The notes beneath the pieces are model-generated. The model made no database searches and was not told where the DNA came from. It was given only the letters and a program-made list of their open reading frames with translations. Below are positions 28,302-37,160 of a DNA stretch of 56,201 bases, piece by piece. The stretch is from Cellvibrionaceae bacterium (lineage in GTDB: Bacteria > Pseudomonadota > Gammaproteobacteria > Pseudomonadales > Cellvibrionaceae), in the NCBI GenBank assembly GCA_028281575.1, contig JANQJP010000084.1, forward strand, positions 1 through 56,201, in the 5' to 3' direction. Position 1 is the first letter of the stretch. Each line of letters opens with the position of its first letter. Made by a program: the position numbers and the translations under genes.

Positions 28302-28619
28302 TCATTCAGAATCCCGACATTTGTAAACGCTAAAATGCTGTTGCCCTTCTTCCGGGCTTGTCTCAGAAACGAGGGTATCGCCACCCAAGCTGAGCGCCTC
28401 ATTTTTAGCCAAAACCAGTAATTCTTCAGCAACTTTACGCTCACCGCGCGTAATACCGAGCACTTTAGACTTGCTGGTGGCGCTGGCAGTACCCAGTTTT
28501 TTACAGGTTTCCACGTGTGCTGGCTTTACCAGTGCAATATCCTGAGCGCCTTCTTCGGGTTTAACCCAGGTACATGCCATTAAGCAAACACACGTTAATA
28601 AAACAAGAGCTACTTTCAC
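28302..28619 (-). CDS. DUF4156-like small lipoprotein
   Basis: 105 residues starting with a lipoprotein signal peptide and lipobox LMAC (acylated Cys at residue 16). The mature part contains the motif ALVKPAHVETCKKLGTASATSKSK and a C-terminal Cys (VYKCRD), as in DUF4156 lipoproteins such as RcsF-sized envelope proteins. Tryptophan at the second mature position (CTW) suggests outer-membrane sorting rather than Asp-mediated inner-membrane retention. Function unknown. Single gene upstream of htpG. Confidence 0.75.
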   Translation of the reverse strand: MKVALVLLTCVCLMACTWVKPEEGAQDIALVKPAHVETCKKLGTASATSKSKVLGITRGERKVAEELLVLAKNEALSLGGDTLVSETSPEEGQQHFSVYKCRDSE

Positions 28620-28707
28620 TTTTTTTACCTCTAGATCGCTTAGACATTCTCAGAGCGCAATTATAGGGAGATCGACAAATAGATCTATGAGGATAGTGAT
28701 CGACGCG

Positions 28708-29823
28708 CTAGACGTTACCGGCTTTCAACTCTTTTCGGATCATATGGTTAAAGCATTGCACCCACATGCCCTCAAATTCAGTGTTGATTCGGGCATTGAT
28801 CGTGGATACCGCGCGCACCGTTGATCTGCGCGCACTGCTGTCCACACGCCCTTTGGTGAGGAAGAAAAAGCTATCGAGAATTGAGAGGATTTTCGCACCG
28901 GGATGAATTTGATCGCCGCGCAGACCATTTGGATAGCCACTGCCATCAACGCATTCACGATGATGATAAATAATGGTCGCAGCCTCCTCCCAGCCCGACA
29001 TTCTCGCCAGCAACCCATATCCCCAGGCGGGGTGATGTGTCACCAGGGACAGCTCGCCTGGACTTAAGTCGCGCTTTTTTTCCCACAACTCGCGCGGCAG
29101 AAGGGACATGCCGATATCGTGCATGTAAATAGCCGCTGCGAACTGGTGCTCGTCAACCGGGTTGTTCGCCAGCTTGTTCATCTTCATGGCCCAGTCAAAC
29201 AACTGAATACTGCGCCCTTCCCAGCCGACAATTTGATTATCGAGTTGCAACGCCAGCTCCTGAAAAAAGCCGAGATCCGCGAATACCCGCTCTTCACAAC
29301 CTTCTATGCCAAGCGACTCAATAAACTCGGTGGTCGGTTCGACCTCGGTGGCAAACAGGTCGACATCGGCATCGACCACGCCCGCACCGAGAATTTGCAG
29401 AATTTGTAATGCGATTCCCTCTGCTTCACTTGACTCTGCACAAGACATCGCACGATATAAAACCGTCAGTTCCTCAATGCGCAAATAATCAAACTTTTTA
29501 CCGTAAAGTTCTTGTTGATGTAAGTCATGCAGACGATCCATCGCCAAAAACAAGGTTTCCGCCAGGGGTTCGCTGAGGCCGTAGCGCTTTTGCCGAATAG
29601 CGCCGACAACCTCTTCTACCTCGTGGGTGAATTCAACAATACGGGTCAAACCCATGATCCCGGCATTACCTTTTATATTGTGAACGGCGCGGAATAGGGA
29701 ATGTAGTTGTGCGTCATCTTGAGTATCTGACAAGCGGGCCAGGCAGGTTTCGACCTCACCCTGAAGATCGATAAATGCATCCATCAAGTCGCTACGGCTT
29801 TCGTCGTCCAATTCCATCTGCAC
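28708..29823 (-). CDS. HPt domain fused to a degenerate HD-GYP domain
   Basis: 371 residues. An N-terminal HPt domain (about 1-125) has the phospho-acceptor His48 in AVHNIKGNAGIMG. A linker follows, then an HD-GYP domain (about 200-360) with HDIG at 235-238 and YHHRECVDGSGYP at 286-298. HD-GYP proteins hydrolyse cyclic di-GMP. Here the usual Lys after HDIG is Met, and the first metal-ligand His is not evident, so activity may be altered. HPt and HD-GYP in one chain suggests phosphorelay control of c-di-GMP turnover. It follows flhB across a 363-base repeat-rich gap and is not obviously co-transcribed. Confidence 0.85.
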   Translation of the reverse strand: MQMELDDESRSDLMDAFIDLQGEVETCLARLSDTQDDAQLHSLFRAVHNIKGNAGIMGLTRIVEFTHEVEEVVGAIRQKRYGLSEPLAETLFLAMDRLHDLHQQELYGKKFDYLRIEELTVLYRAMSCAESSEAEGIALQILQILGAGVVDADVDLFATEVEPTTEFIESLGIEGCEERVFADLGFFQELALQLDNQIVGWEGRSIQLFDWAMKMNKLANNPVDEHQFAAAIYMHDIGMSLLPRELWEKKRDLSPGELSLVTHHPAWGYGLLARMSGWEEAATIIYHHRECVDGSGYPNGLRGDQIHPGAKILSILDSFFFLTKGRVDSSARRSTVRAVSTINARINTEFEGMWVQCFNHMIRKELKAGNV

Positions 29824-30091
29824 CCACCAATGTATTCATTAATATACATTCAGCCTAGCGCTAATCTGCTGTTTGCTCAACTCTTTGGCAAAACTTAGCC
29901 AATATCTGAGTTCATAAACCATTTATTAGAACTAACAGATTAGTGAGAAAGCCAAATCCTAGACTCTGAAAAGTTGCGCGTGGTATTTCCCTTTTAAAAT
30001 CGCATAGATACCTGCAAGCAGTTCCGGCCCAAAATCATAGATAAGGGTCGTTGCGCGGAACGAAGCAGTGCTTCGTTTTAATCCGCTCCAC

Positions 30092-30137
30092 CCCTATAGC
30101 TCCGTCGATTCATCTCTGAATCGACGGAGCTATAGGG
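30092..30137. repeat. Perfect 21-bp-stem hairpin past the flhB stop
   Basis: Arms 30092-30112 and 30117-30137 are exact inverted copies (starting CCCTATAGCTCCGTCGATTC) around a TCTC loop. A smaller hairpin CGAAGCAGTGCTTCG lies at 30061-30075. The flank CGCTAACGACTCGAAGCT (30142-30159) is the inverse of 26041-26058. The hairpin is 50 bases past flhB on the transcribed side and may protect or end the long flagellar mRNA, but no T-run follows. Nothing else is recognised in 29824-30186. Confidence 0.85.
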
Positions 30138-30186
30138 ACACGCGCTAACGACTCGAAGCTGCTGTAATAAGCTTATCTATCAGGCC

Positions 30187-31320
30187 CTAATAATGTCTCA
30201 TATCTGGCGGCAAGTCGGGGCGACGCGGATAATCTGGTCTTTCACCGTTGCCTTTGCGATATTCACGCAGTTGGAATACATAAGCGAGGACCTGGGCAAC
30301 AGCGACATATAATCCCTCTGGAACCTCCTGCTCAATTTCCGTTGTATGGTAAATCGCGCGTGCCAACGCCGGAGATTCAACAAATTCGACTTGGTAAGCC
30401 TTCGCAATCTCACGAATTTTAAGTGCGGCGTAATCGATACCCTTAGCCACTAAAATCGGCGCCCCCATGTTTTCAGGTGAATACTTGAGTGCGACGGAAA
30501 AGTGGGTTGGGTTAGTAATAACCACATCTGCATCAGGAACGGCCGCCATCATCCGGCTCTGCGCCATTTGCATCTGCATTTGCCGCATTTTACCTTTTAC
30601 CTCGGGTTTACCTTCCGTATCTTTGAGTTCATCTTTAATATCCTGTCGCGACATTTTGAGTTTCTTTTTGTGTTCCCACACCTGAAACGGAATATCGATA
30701 GCGGCAATAACGATTGTCGCAGCTGATAAAAATATCGCCGCCCATAAACTCAAGGTAATTGAATGCTCGATACCCGCTTTCACACTCTCCGATGAAAGGT
30801 TAAGTAACTCGACCTTCATCATCTGCAATAGCGCAAACGCCACCGCTATTATCAATAAGACTTTGCCAATTCCCTTGAACAATTCAACCAGGGAACGAAT
30901 GGAAAACATGCGTTTTATACCGGCGATAGGGTCCATGCGATTTAATTTAGGTGCCAATGCTTTCCCGCTAAAAAGTACACCACCCAATGCAGTTGGCCCC
31001 ACTATCGCCGCAAGTACCACACACGCAAAAAAAGGCGTCAAGGCCAAAAATACATCGCCAAAAGAAACACCCAAATTGTGAAGCATCGCATTGGTGTCAA
31101 AAATCATTTCGCGCGTAGGTGTAAAATTCAATCGCGAAAGACGCATTAAACTATCGCTAATAAGTCCCCCAAACAAAAATAAGCCGAACGTACTCGTGAT
31201 CAAGACGGCAGTTGTTGTGAGATCTTTAGATCGCGCCGTTTGCCCGTCCTGTCGCGCCTTTTCCTTTCGCTTCGGAGTCGGTTCTTCGGTTTTTTCCTGG
31301 GCGCTGTCGTTATCAGCCAT
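30187..31320 (-). CDS. flhB: Flagellar export switch protein FlhB
   Basis: Inner-membrane gate of the flagellar type III export apparatus. It switches from hook to filament substrates after autocleavage. The 377 residues have a Lys-rich N-terminus, four membrane spans between about residues 35 and 215, and a cytoplasmic domain with the cleavage site NPTHFSVAL (about residue 268). Its start overlaps the fliR stop by one base (TGATG). Last gene of the fliK-flhB run; flhA, normally next, is absent. Confidence 0.97.
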   Translation of the reverse strand: MADNDSAQEKTEEPTPKRKEKARQDGQTARSKDLTTTAVLITSTFGLFLFGGLISDSLMRLSRLNFTPTREMIFDTNAMLHNLGVSFGDVFLALTPFFACVVLAAIVGPTALGGVLFSGKALAPKLNRMDPIAGIKRMFSIRSLVELFKGIGKVLLIIAVAFALLQMMKVELLNLSSESVKAGIEHSITLSLWAAIFLSAATIVIAAIDIPFQVWEHKKKLKMSRQDIKDELKDTEGKPEVKGKMRQMQMQMAQSRMMAAVPDADVVITNPTHFSVALKYSPENMGAPILVAKGIDYAALKIREIAKAYQVEFVESPALARAIYHTTEIEQEVPEGLYVAVAQVLAYVFQLREYRKGNGERPDYPRRPDLPPDMRHY

Positions 31321-32096
31321 CAGCGCCTCTCTATAAGTCCATGAATAAATTCGAAACCGTAGTCCATATTTTTGGTAAAACCATCAAAATAATTTATCAA
31401 TCCGAGCCAAATGAGCCCCAAACCACACAAAAGGGTAAACGGAAAACCCACCGCAAAAATATTTAACTGCGGCGCCGCTCGACTCATAACCCCGAAAGCA
31501 ATATTCACAAATAACAACGACGTTATTATCGGTAAAGCAAAAACCAATGCCGCTGCAAACATCCAGCTGCCCAATTGGGACAGCGCAATAAATTTGTCTG
31601 GACTAAACGTCGAAGTTCCAATAGGTAAAGTTTGAAAACTCTCTACTAAAAGTGATATTAAATACAGATGTCCGTTGACGGAAACAAACATCACCGTAGT
31701 TAAGATTAGAAAAAACTGAGAAATCACCGTCGTTTGTACACCATTGGTAGGATCGTTCATCATCGCGAACCCCAAGCCCATCTTCATCGCCATAAACTGG
31801 CCACTCAGTACAAATACTTGAAAAACGATTTGGAACGTAAATCCCATTAACGCGCCGAGCACTAACTCCCTCATGACAAGCAAGATACTTTGCAAGGACA
31901 GCGCTGGCGGCACATCATAGGCAGGAAGAAGTGGTACAACCACCGCGGTGAGTAAAACAGCGAGGGCAAGACGAACCCGAGGCGAAAGAACCCGCGACCC
32001 GATAATTGGCATCACCATAAACATCATGGCAATACGCGAAAACGGTAGGAAATACTGTTGAATAAACCCGGCTATTTCCGCGTCGGAAACATTCAT
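31320..32096 (-). CDS. fliR: Flagellar biosynthetic protein FliR
   Basis: Export-gate subunit (SctT type) forming the FliP5-FliQ4-FliR1 core. The 258 residues form about six to seven membrane spans, with the conserved ILxSFxxxP-like LVESFQTLPIG near residue 175. The start overlaps fliQ by four bases. Order P-Q-R-flhB is standard. Confidence 0.95.
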   Translation of the reverse strand: MNVSDAEIAGFIQQYFLPFSRIAMMFMVMPIIGSRVLSPRVRLALAVLLTAVVVPLLPAYDVPPALSLQSILLVMRELVLGALMGFTFQIVFQVFVLSGQFMAMKMGLGFAMMNDPTNGVQTTVISQFFLILTTVMFVSVNGHLYLISLLVESFQTLPIGTSTFSPDKFIALSQLGSWMFAAALVFALPIITSLLFVNIAFGVMSRAAPQLNIFAVGFPFTLLCGLGLIWLGLINYFDGFTKNMDYGFEFIHGLIERR

Positions 32097-32365
32097 TGCG
32101 TAATCAGTTCTGGAATTTGCAGGGCCAACTGATTAAATAGATCCATAAACAATTGGACTAACCAAGGTCCGGCAATCATAATCGTCGCCAGAGTGACGAT
32201 TAGACGCGGTAGGAAGCTCAATGTCTGCTCATTTATCTGCGTCGCCGCCTGAAAAACACTTACCGTCAAACCGACCAGCAAGCTCGGGCCAACAATGACC
32301 AAAACCATAATAACGACCAGGTAAAACGCGTCGCCAAATAGCTGAAGTGCGACTTCTGGAGACAT
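32093..32365 (-). CDS. fliQ: Flagellar biosynthetic protein FliQ
   Basis: Export-gate subunit of 90 residues with two membrane spans. The family motif is GLTVSVFQAATQINEQTLSFLPRL (spans at about 16-38 and 50-72). It starts nine bases after the fliP stop and overlaps fliR. Confidence 0.95.
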   Translation of the reverse strand: MSPEVALQLFGDAFYLVVIMVLVIVGPSLLVGLTVSVFQAATQINEQTLSFLPRLIVTLATIMIAGPWLVQLFMDLFNQLALQIPELITQ

Positions 32366-32374
32366 GCCCTACTC

Positions 32375-33214
32375 CTATATACCAAAACTCGCTGCGAGGG
32401 TGCCAACGATAAGGGCCCAGCCATCTACCAAGACGAAAAGCATGATTTTAAATGGCAGTGAAATAATTAATGGCGATAACATCATCATACCCATCGCCAT
32501 CAATACGCTCGCTACGACAATATCTATAACGAGAAAAGGAATAAAAATAATAAAGCCGATTTGAAACGCGGTTTTTAGCTCTGAGGTCACAAAAGCCGGC
32601 ATCAACACAGTAAATGGTATATCTTCTGCATTTTCTACTGGCGGTATTTCACCAATTCTGAAAAACAGGTCGATGTCCGTTTCTCGCGTGTTCGCTAACA
32701 TAAACTGTTTCATCGGCACCTTGGCTCTTTGCAATGCATCGATGGAAGTTATCTCTTCGTTTATGTAGGGTTGCAGGGCTTCATTGTGAATCTGGCTAAT
32801 GACCGGTGACATAATAAATAAAGTCAGGAAAAGCGATAGACCGATTAATATCTGGTTCGAAGGTGATTGTTGTAAACCCAAGGCCTGCCGCAGTATTGAA
32901 AAAACAATAATAATGCGGGTAAAGGAAGTCATCATCATGAGCATTGCAGGCAAAAAAGTCAGCAAGGTCATAAATATAACTATTTGCAGGGTAATAGAAT
33001 AATCCTCTGACCCATCGGCATTCGTTGTTACCGTGACAGCTGGCAACGCTGGAACCGCACGAGAACCTTCACCTACTCCCTGAGCCAACATCGCTTCAGC
33101 GATGCCGATATTTTCAGTGTTTTGCTCTGCTTGCGCGACGGCTTGCGAAGACACGAGAGTGGTTAATCCCAGCAGTAAAAAGACAAGCCCGAAAATACAA
33201 AGGCTATTTTTCAT
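32375..33214 (-). CDS. fliP: Flagellar biosynthetic protein FliP
   Basis: Export-gate subunit, made with a cleavable signal ([28 protein letters not shown]). About 279 residues with four spans and the conserved [31 protein letters not shown] segment (given here in part: [17 protein letters not shown]). An open frame continues upstream to 33403, but the signal peptide fixes the ATG at 33214, which overlaps fliO by 11 bases. Confidence 0.95.
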   Translation of the reverse strand: MKNSLCIFGLVFLLLGLTTLVSSQAVAQAEQNTENIGIAEAMLAQGVGEGSRAVPALPAVTVTTNADGSEDYSITLQIVIFMTLLTFLPAMLMMMTSFTRIIIVFSILRQALGLQQSPSNQILIGLSLFLTLFIMSPVISQIHNEALQPYINEEITSIDALQRAKVPMKQFMLANTRETDIDLFFRIGEIPPVENAEDIPFTVLMPAFVTSELKTAFQIGFIIFIPFLVIDIVVASVLMAMGMMMLSPLIISLPFKIMLFVLVDGWALIVGTLAASFGI

Positions 33215-33650
33215 TGGGCCGTCCACCAGACAACACCGCTTGCAGAAACCGGGAAAAATTTGGATTGGACTTGGTCTGTTGTTCAGCTGTGTTTTCTTCA
33301 TCGATTTTGCGATGGGTAACCACAACATCACCTTCATATACATGTAATACCGATACATTTCCCGCGGCCACACCAAGCAATATTTTCTTTCCACAGGACT
33401 CAATCAACATGACCTTTTCTCGCCGCCCAACATTTAACGAAGCGAGGACACGAATGCCAGACAAGGAATCACTGCCAGTGATTTTTAGCTTTTTGGCACT
33501 CCATGCTGAAGCGAGGATAAGCGCAATGACAAAAACGAGTGCGCCAAATACTTGCAGCAAAGTGGAGCTCAAATTAGGCGTGGCAGCCTCCTCTGCAAAC
33601 ACAGGCAATGACAAAAAGAAAGTGACGATAAAGATGGAGCTTCTTTTCAC
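33204..33650 (-). CDS. fliO: Flagellar protein FliO
   Basis: Assembly factor for the FliP ring. About 148 residues with a signal-like N-terminus, one membrane span ([20 protein letters not shown]) and a soluble tail with the motif [27 protein letters not shown] at 33650 is preferred because GGAGG lies six bases upstream; another GTG at 33662 would put that site inside the gene. It sits between fliN and fliP as expected. Confidence 0.9.
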   Translation of the reverse strand: MKRSSIFIVTFFLSLPVFAEEAATPNLSSTLLQVFGALVFVIALILASAWSAKKLKITGSDSLSGIRVLASLNVGRREKVMLIESCGKKILLGVAAGNVSVLHVYEGDVVVTHRKIDEENTAEQQTKSNPNFSRFLQAVLSGGRPNEK

Positions 33651-33663
33651 AAAACCCTCCACT

Positions 33664-34104
33664 TTAGCGTAAACGTTTTATTCGCTCTGATGGACTGATC
33701 ACATCGGTCATACGAATACCAAATTTTTCGTTGACCACGACAACCTCACCATGCGCAATTAGCGTACCATTGACGAGTACATCCAATGGTTCGCCCGCGA
33801 GTCGATCTAACTCAATAACGGAACCCTGATTAAGCTGAAGTAAATTTCTTATCGTAATACTGGTACAGCCAACTTCCATTGAAATATTTACGGGAATATC
33901 GAGAATAACATCGAGATCCGGTTGACCTTCCGGAGACATTGGCGCCCCAGCAACAGCCGTATCGAATTCATCTAATTCGACTGGCTGAGCGCTTGCCGTA
34001 TCATCAATAGCCTCGTCAATAGCGTCCTGCTCTTCCATCGCAGCCGCCCATTCGTCGGCCATGCTGTCCTGATCTACATTTTCATTTTCGGGATCATCAC
34101 TCAT
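33664..34104 (-). CDS. fliN: Flagellar motor switch protein FliN
   Basis: C-ring subunit under FliM, and docking site for FliH. About 146 residues: an acidic N-terminal stretch, then the SpoA domain (about 70-140; ILDIPVNISMEVGCTSITIRNLLQLNQGSVIELDRLAGEPLDVLVNG in outline). The ATG at 34104 starts MSDDPENENV and overlaps fliM by eight bases. The frame is open further upstream inside fliM but has no support there. Confidence 0.95.
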   Translation of the reverse strand: MSDDPENENVDQDSMADEWAAAMEEQDAIDEAIDDTASAQPVELDEFDTAVAGAPMSPEGQPDLDVILDIPVNISMEVGCTSITIRNLLQLNQGSVIELDRLAGEPLDVLVNGTLIAHGEVVVVNEKFGIRMTDVISPSERIKRLR

Positions 34105-35101
34105 GGCTTTCTCCAACCGTATCGCTTTCTTTTGACGGCTTTGACCGTTCCACTTCGTCAATCACTTTCAACGCTAAATTGTCGTTTGATTGTCCGAATT
34201 CAACTTTAAAAATAGGTACGCCGTTAGCAGTAACGACGTGATAATCAGGCATATTAATTGGAATAATGTCACCCTCTCTCAGATCGACAATTTCGCGCAA
34301 ACTAATTTGCTTTTCGACAACATCGCACTCCAGTTCCACTCGCGCATCCATCACATCACTCTTCAACGCGTTGACCCAGCGTTCATCACGCTCGTCAGTA
34401 TCAGATTGAAGACCTGCGTCGAGCACTTCTCTAATCGGTTCAACCATAGAGTAAGGCATAGTGATGTGCAGTTCACCACCGCCACCATCCAGCTCCACAT
34501 GGAAGGTGCTCACAACAACAACTTCACTCGGGCTGACGATATTTGCCATCGACGGATTTACTTCCGAGTTTATGTATTCGAACTTAATGTCCATCACCGC
34601 TTTCCAAGCTTCGCGTAAATCGATAAAGACTTGTTCCAATACCATTTGAACAACACGTAACTCGGTCGGCGTAAACTCCCTACCCTCAATTTTCGCGTGA
34701 CGACCGTCACCACCAAAAAAGTTGTCAACTAATTTAAAAACCAATTTTGCATCGAGGATAATTAATGCTGTTCCGCGCAATGGCCGGAACTTGACCATGT
34801 TTAAACTTGTAGGTACATACAAGGTATGTACGTATTCACCGAATTTTTGAATCTGAATACCGCCCACCGACACATCTGCTGTACGACGCAATAGATTAAA
34901 CATGGAAATTCGGGTATAACGCGCAAAACGCTCGTTAATCATTTCCAAGGTGGGCATACGCCCACGCACGATACGGTCTTGACTGGTTAAATCGTAGGAT
35001 CGGATCGCCTCCGATTCCATATCCGTTTCGGTTTCAATATCACCGTCGTCGACGCCGTGGAGCAACGCGTCAATTTCGTCTTGTGATAATAAATCCTGCA
35101 C
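34097..35101 (-). CDS. fliM: Flagellar motor switch protein FliM
   Basis: C-ring protein that binds phospho-CheY. The 334 residues begin with the CheY-binding peptide LLSQDEIDALLHG. The middle CheC-like domain follows (about 50-230) with the GGxG-type torque surface VDNFFGGDGR, then a C-terminal SpoA domain. The CheY that acts on it is probably encoded elsewhere, since the cheY in this window belongs to a Che2-like set; this is an inference. Confidence 0.97.
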   Translation of the reverse strand: MQDLLSQDEIDALLHGVDDGDIETETDMESEAIRSYDLTSQDRIVRGRMPTLEMINERFARYTRISMFNLLRRTADVSVGGIQIQKFGEYVHTLYVPTSLNMVKFRPLRGTALIILDAKLVFKLVDNFFGGDGRHAKIEGREFTPTELRVVQMVLEQVFIDLREAWKAVMDIKFEYINSEVNPSMANIVSPSEVVVVSTFHVELDGGGGELHITMPYSMVEPIREVLDAGLQSDTDERDERWVNALKSDVMDARVELECDVVEKQISLREIVDLREGDIIPINMPDYHVVTANGVPIFKVEFGQSNDNLALKVIDEVERSKPSKESDTVGESHE

Positions 35102-35134
35102 AGTTAACCTCTTAAATCGACAGTTTTGCCAATA

Positions 35135-35671
35135 CTATTGCACGACAAAATTGGTAAATAACACTTGTTCTAATCCAGGCTTACCGATCTCTTTTTCAAA
35201 CATTGCCTGAAGTTCTTGTAGTAATTGCAAACGCAGAAACTCCTTGCCTTCCGCTGTTTGAATTTCCTCATAAATTTGCCCGCCGGCAATTAGATTAACC
35301 GTGTTATCAATCGTCGGACGATGTAACTCGATAGCTGCAATGACGTCATCGTCACGCGTCATCAACGTCAAATCCAAACGCATGAACCGACGCTTGCCGC
35401 GCGCGTCAATATTGAGAATATATTCCGGCTTAAGGGGGTAATAAATGGCGGGCTTTGCTGGTGGCTCTGCTTCCTGTTCAACCGCTTCTTCGTCGGCTTC
35501 AACAACAGGCTCTTCTTTCATCATCGAAAGAACGGCGATAGTGCCGCCTACGGATGCACCAATAATCACGAGGCCAATAACGGCCAACAGGATAATTTTT
35601 TTTAAACCACCCGATTTTTTTTGTGCTTCAGAACTATCTTCAGTTTGCTGTTCGTCTTCGTCAGCCGCCAT
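35135..35671 (-). CDS. fliL: Flagellar basal-body protein FliL
   Basis: Single-pass protein that rings the stator and supports torque at high load. The 178 residues have a short acidic cytoplasmic N-terminus, a Lys-flanked membrane span (KIILLAVIGLVIIGASVGGTIAVL, about 25-48) and a periplasmic stomatin-like domain ending VLFTNFVVQ. A sigma-54-like promoter lies about 40 bases upstream, so fliL may begin its own transcript through flhB. Confidence 0.93.
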   Translation of the reverse strand: MAADEDEQQTEDSSEAQKKSGGLKKIILLAVIGLVIIGASVGGTIAVLSMMKEEPVVEADEEAVEQEAEPPAKPAIYYPLKPEYILNIDARGKRRFMRLDLTLMTRDDDVIAAIELHRPTIDNTVNLIAGGQIYEEIQTAEGKEFLRLQLLQELQAMFEKEIGKPGLEQVLFTNFVVQ

Positions 35672-35710
35672 GTCAACTTTCCGTCATTAAGCTAGACTAA
35701 AGGCATGGCA

Positions 35711-35725
35711 GCAAGAGTTATGCCA
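35711..35725 (-). promoter_or_regulatory. Sigma-54-like promoter before fliL
   Basis: On the minus strand TGGCATAACTCTTGC fits the -24/-12 consensus TGGCAC-N5-TTGC with a single change, with GG and GC exactly ten bases apart. The start point would be near 35700, about 30 bases before the fliL ATG. It is nearly the same sequence as the site before fliK. Confidence 0.65.
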
Positions 35726-35758
35726 GCGATACGACACTGGTTCTTACGCGCATATTTT

Positions 35759-37039
35759 CTATGCGAAATCGTCCACACCCACCTCTATTGTCGCGGTCAT
35801 TGTTGCCGCCTCAGCGTCTTCTGCGCTTGCCTCCGATTCATCTGTATCGAGCACATCTGCGTTAGTCGCTGCAACTTCTGAGTCTAGCTCATCGTGGGTG
35901 CTTTGCTGCCCCTGGTCTGATACGTCGACATCGACCAAATCAATGCCCTCCGCAGATAAAAGATCCCGCAAACGGTTGTGGTGTTGTTCCAAGGCATCGC
36001 GAACCTGGCTCGAGGCTACCGAAAAAGCGACTGTAGCCTGTTCCTGATTCACGTGGACTCTAACTTGCAAAGGCCCGAGCTCGGGCGGATCTAACTGAAT
36101 CTCGGCAAAGTTGAGGTTCTGAGCGGCCATTTGGGCAACCTTTGCGGCGACACCCGCCTGCCACTCGGGGCGTCCAAACTGAATGTTTACACTAAAACGG
36201 GCGGCGTTATCGGAAGGTAGCGGCGACGCCAGGTGAGAAGCACGTGTCGACTCAAAGCCAACACGGGGCAATTCAGGCTCCAGATTGTCAGCAAGCGGCA
36301 ACGTGCTATCGATATTCAGAGTTAAATTTGCGGGTTTGTCTTTAGCTAAGATACCAGGTGGCGACAATACGGCTTTTTGTTCAGTCGCTAGCGTTGTAGC
36401 ATCAACGAGCCCGGGTTTAACGAGTGTCAACTCTGCAGGAGGCTCAAGTCCGTCACTCGCGCTAACCACCTGCTGTGACGCAAATTGGACAGAGGGTTTG
36501 TTATGCTGTGTCGCCATTCTTTGGTAGTGTTGGGCCGATTCGCTCAATGCGAAACGCGTATCAATAGGACTCTTGGCTAACTTATCTGTCGACAGGATCT
36601 GTATACTGGCATCTGCCTCCATCGAGCTGGGAACTCCAACTAAATGAGGTTGAACCAGAGCTAAGGCCTCGTCGCTGACAACATCCAATTCAACCTCAGC
36701 TTCAGAGCTTTGAATCGCCAGATCTTCAAATCCGAGCGCTAAACCCTCGCCATAGTTCAAAAGACTATGTTCTGCCGCAGTATCATCGACGCCGAACTCA
36801 TTCAGTTGCTCAACACTTACTTGCGTTGCCAACACTGTACCGTCGATCTCAACTGAGACCGCAGAACCATCTGCACCTATTTTAGTGGGACCAGCTGCAG
36901 GAGCTTCGAGTGCTTGTAGACTATCCTCAAAACGTTGTTTAAAGCTCTGCAGCGGCGCTTCCGCTTCAGTTGTCACCTGAACCTTGCTTAGGCCATTGAT
37001 ATCGGCATTTAAATTAGGCAATAAATCAAACATGCGCAT
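35759..37039 (-). CDS. fliK: Flagellar hook-length control protein FliK
   Basis: Secreted ruler that tells FlhB when the hook is long enough. About 426 residues: a poorly conserved, acidic/Ala-rich N-terminal part and a conserved C-terminal hook-length domain (about residues 325-405) with the FlhB-interacting motif AEIQLDPPELGPLQVRVHV. The ATG at 37039 has AGGGG six bases upstream; the longer frame to 37111 would start at or above the sigma-54 start point, so it is rejected. Confidence 0.92.
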   Translation of the reverse strand: MRMFDLLPNLNADINGLSKVQVTTEAEAPLQSFKQRFEDSLQALEAPAAGPTKIGADGSAVSVEIDGTVLATQVSVEQLNEFGVDDTAAEHSLLNYGEGLALGFEDLAIQSSEAEVELDVVSDEALALVQPHLVGVPSSMEADASIQILSTDKLAKSPIDTRFALSESAQHYQRMATQHNKPSVQFASQQVVSASDGLEPPAELTLVKPGLVDATTLATEQKAVLSPPGILAKDKPANLTLNIDSTLPLADNLEPELPRVGFESTRASHLASPLPSDNAARFSVNIQFGRPEWQAGVAAKVAQMAAQNLNFAEIQLDPPELGPLQVRVHVNQEQATVAFSVASSQVRDALEQHHNRLRDLLSAEGIDLVDVDVSDQGQQSTHDELDSEVAATNADVLDTDESEASAEDAEAATMTATIEVGVDDFA

Positions 37040-37107
37040 GCGCGTCCCCTGGGTAAATAACCAAATGTAAGTCGACATCCCGCAACTTATTATCCAAAGG
37101 TCATTTA

Positions 37108-37121
37108 GCAAGGGTTATGCC
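37108..37121 (-). promoter_or_regulatory. Sigma-54-like promoter before fliK
   Basis: Minus-strand GGCATAACCCTTGC matches the -24/-12 elements with correct GG-N10-GC spacing. Transcription would start near 37097, giving a leader of about 58 bases. The match to the fliL site (GGCATAACYCTTGC in both) makes chance less likely. A FleQ/FleR-type activator would be needed and is not in the window. Confidence 0.6.
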
Positions 37122-37160
37122 GCAATAAGATACCCAGTAAAACGGCGGTTTCTGGGCATG

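Noticed and set aside
30092-30137. Intrinsic terminator of flhB
   Set aside because: The stem is perfect but no T-run follows on the minus strand, and the sequence belongs to a dispersed repeat family; kept as a repeat.
33215-33403. N-terminal extension of FliP
   Set aside because: It lies inside fliO in another frame, and a clear signal peptide begins at the ATG at 33214.
37040-37111. N-terminal extension of FliK
   Set aside because: It overlaps the sequence around the sigma-54 start point and has no ribosome site; AGGGG supports 37039.
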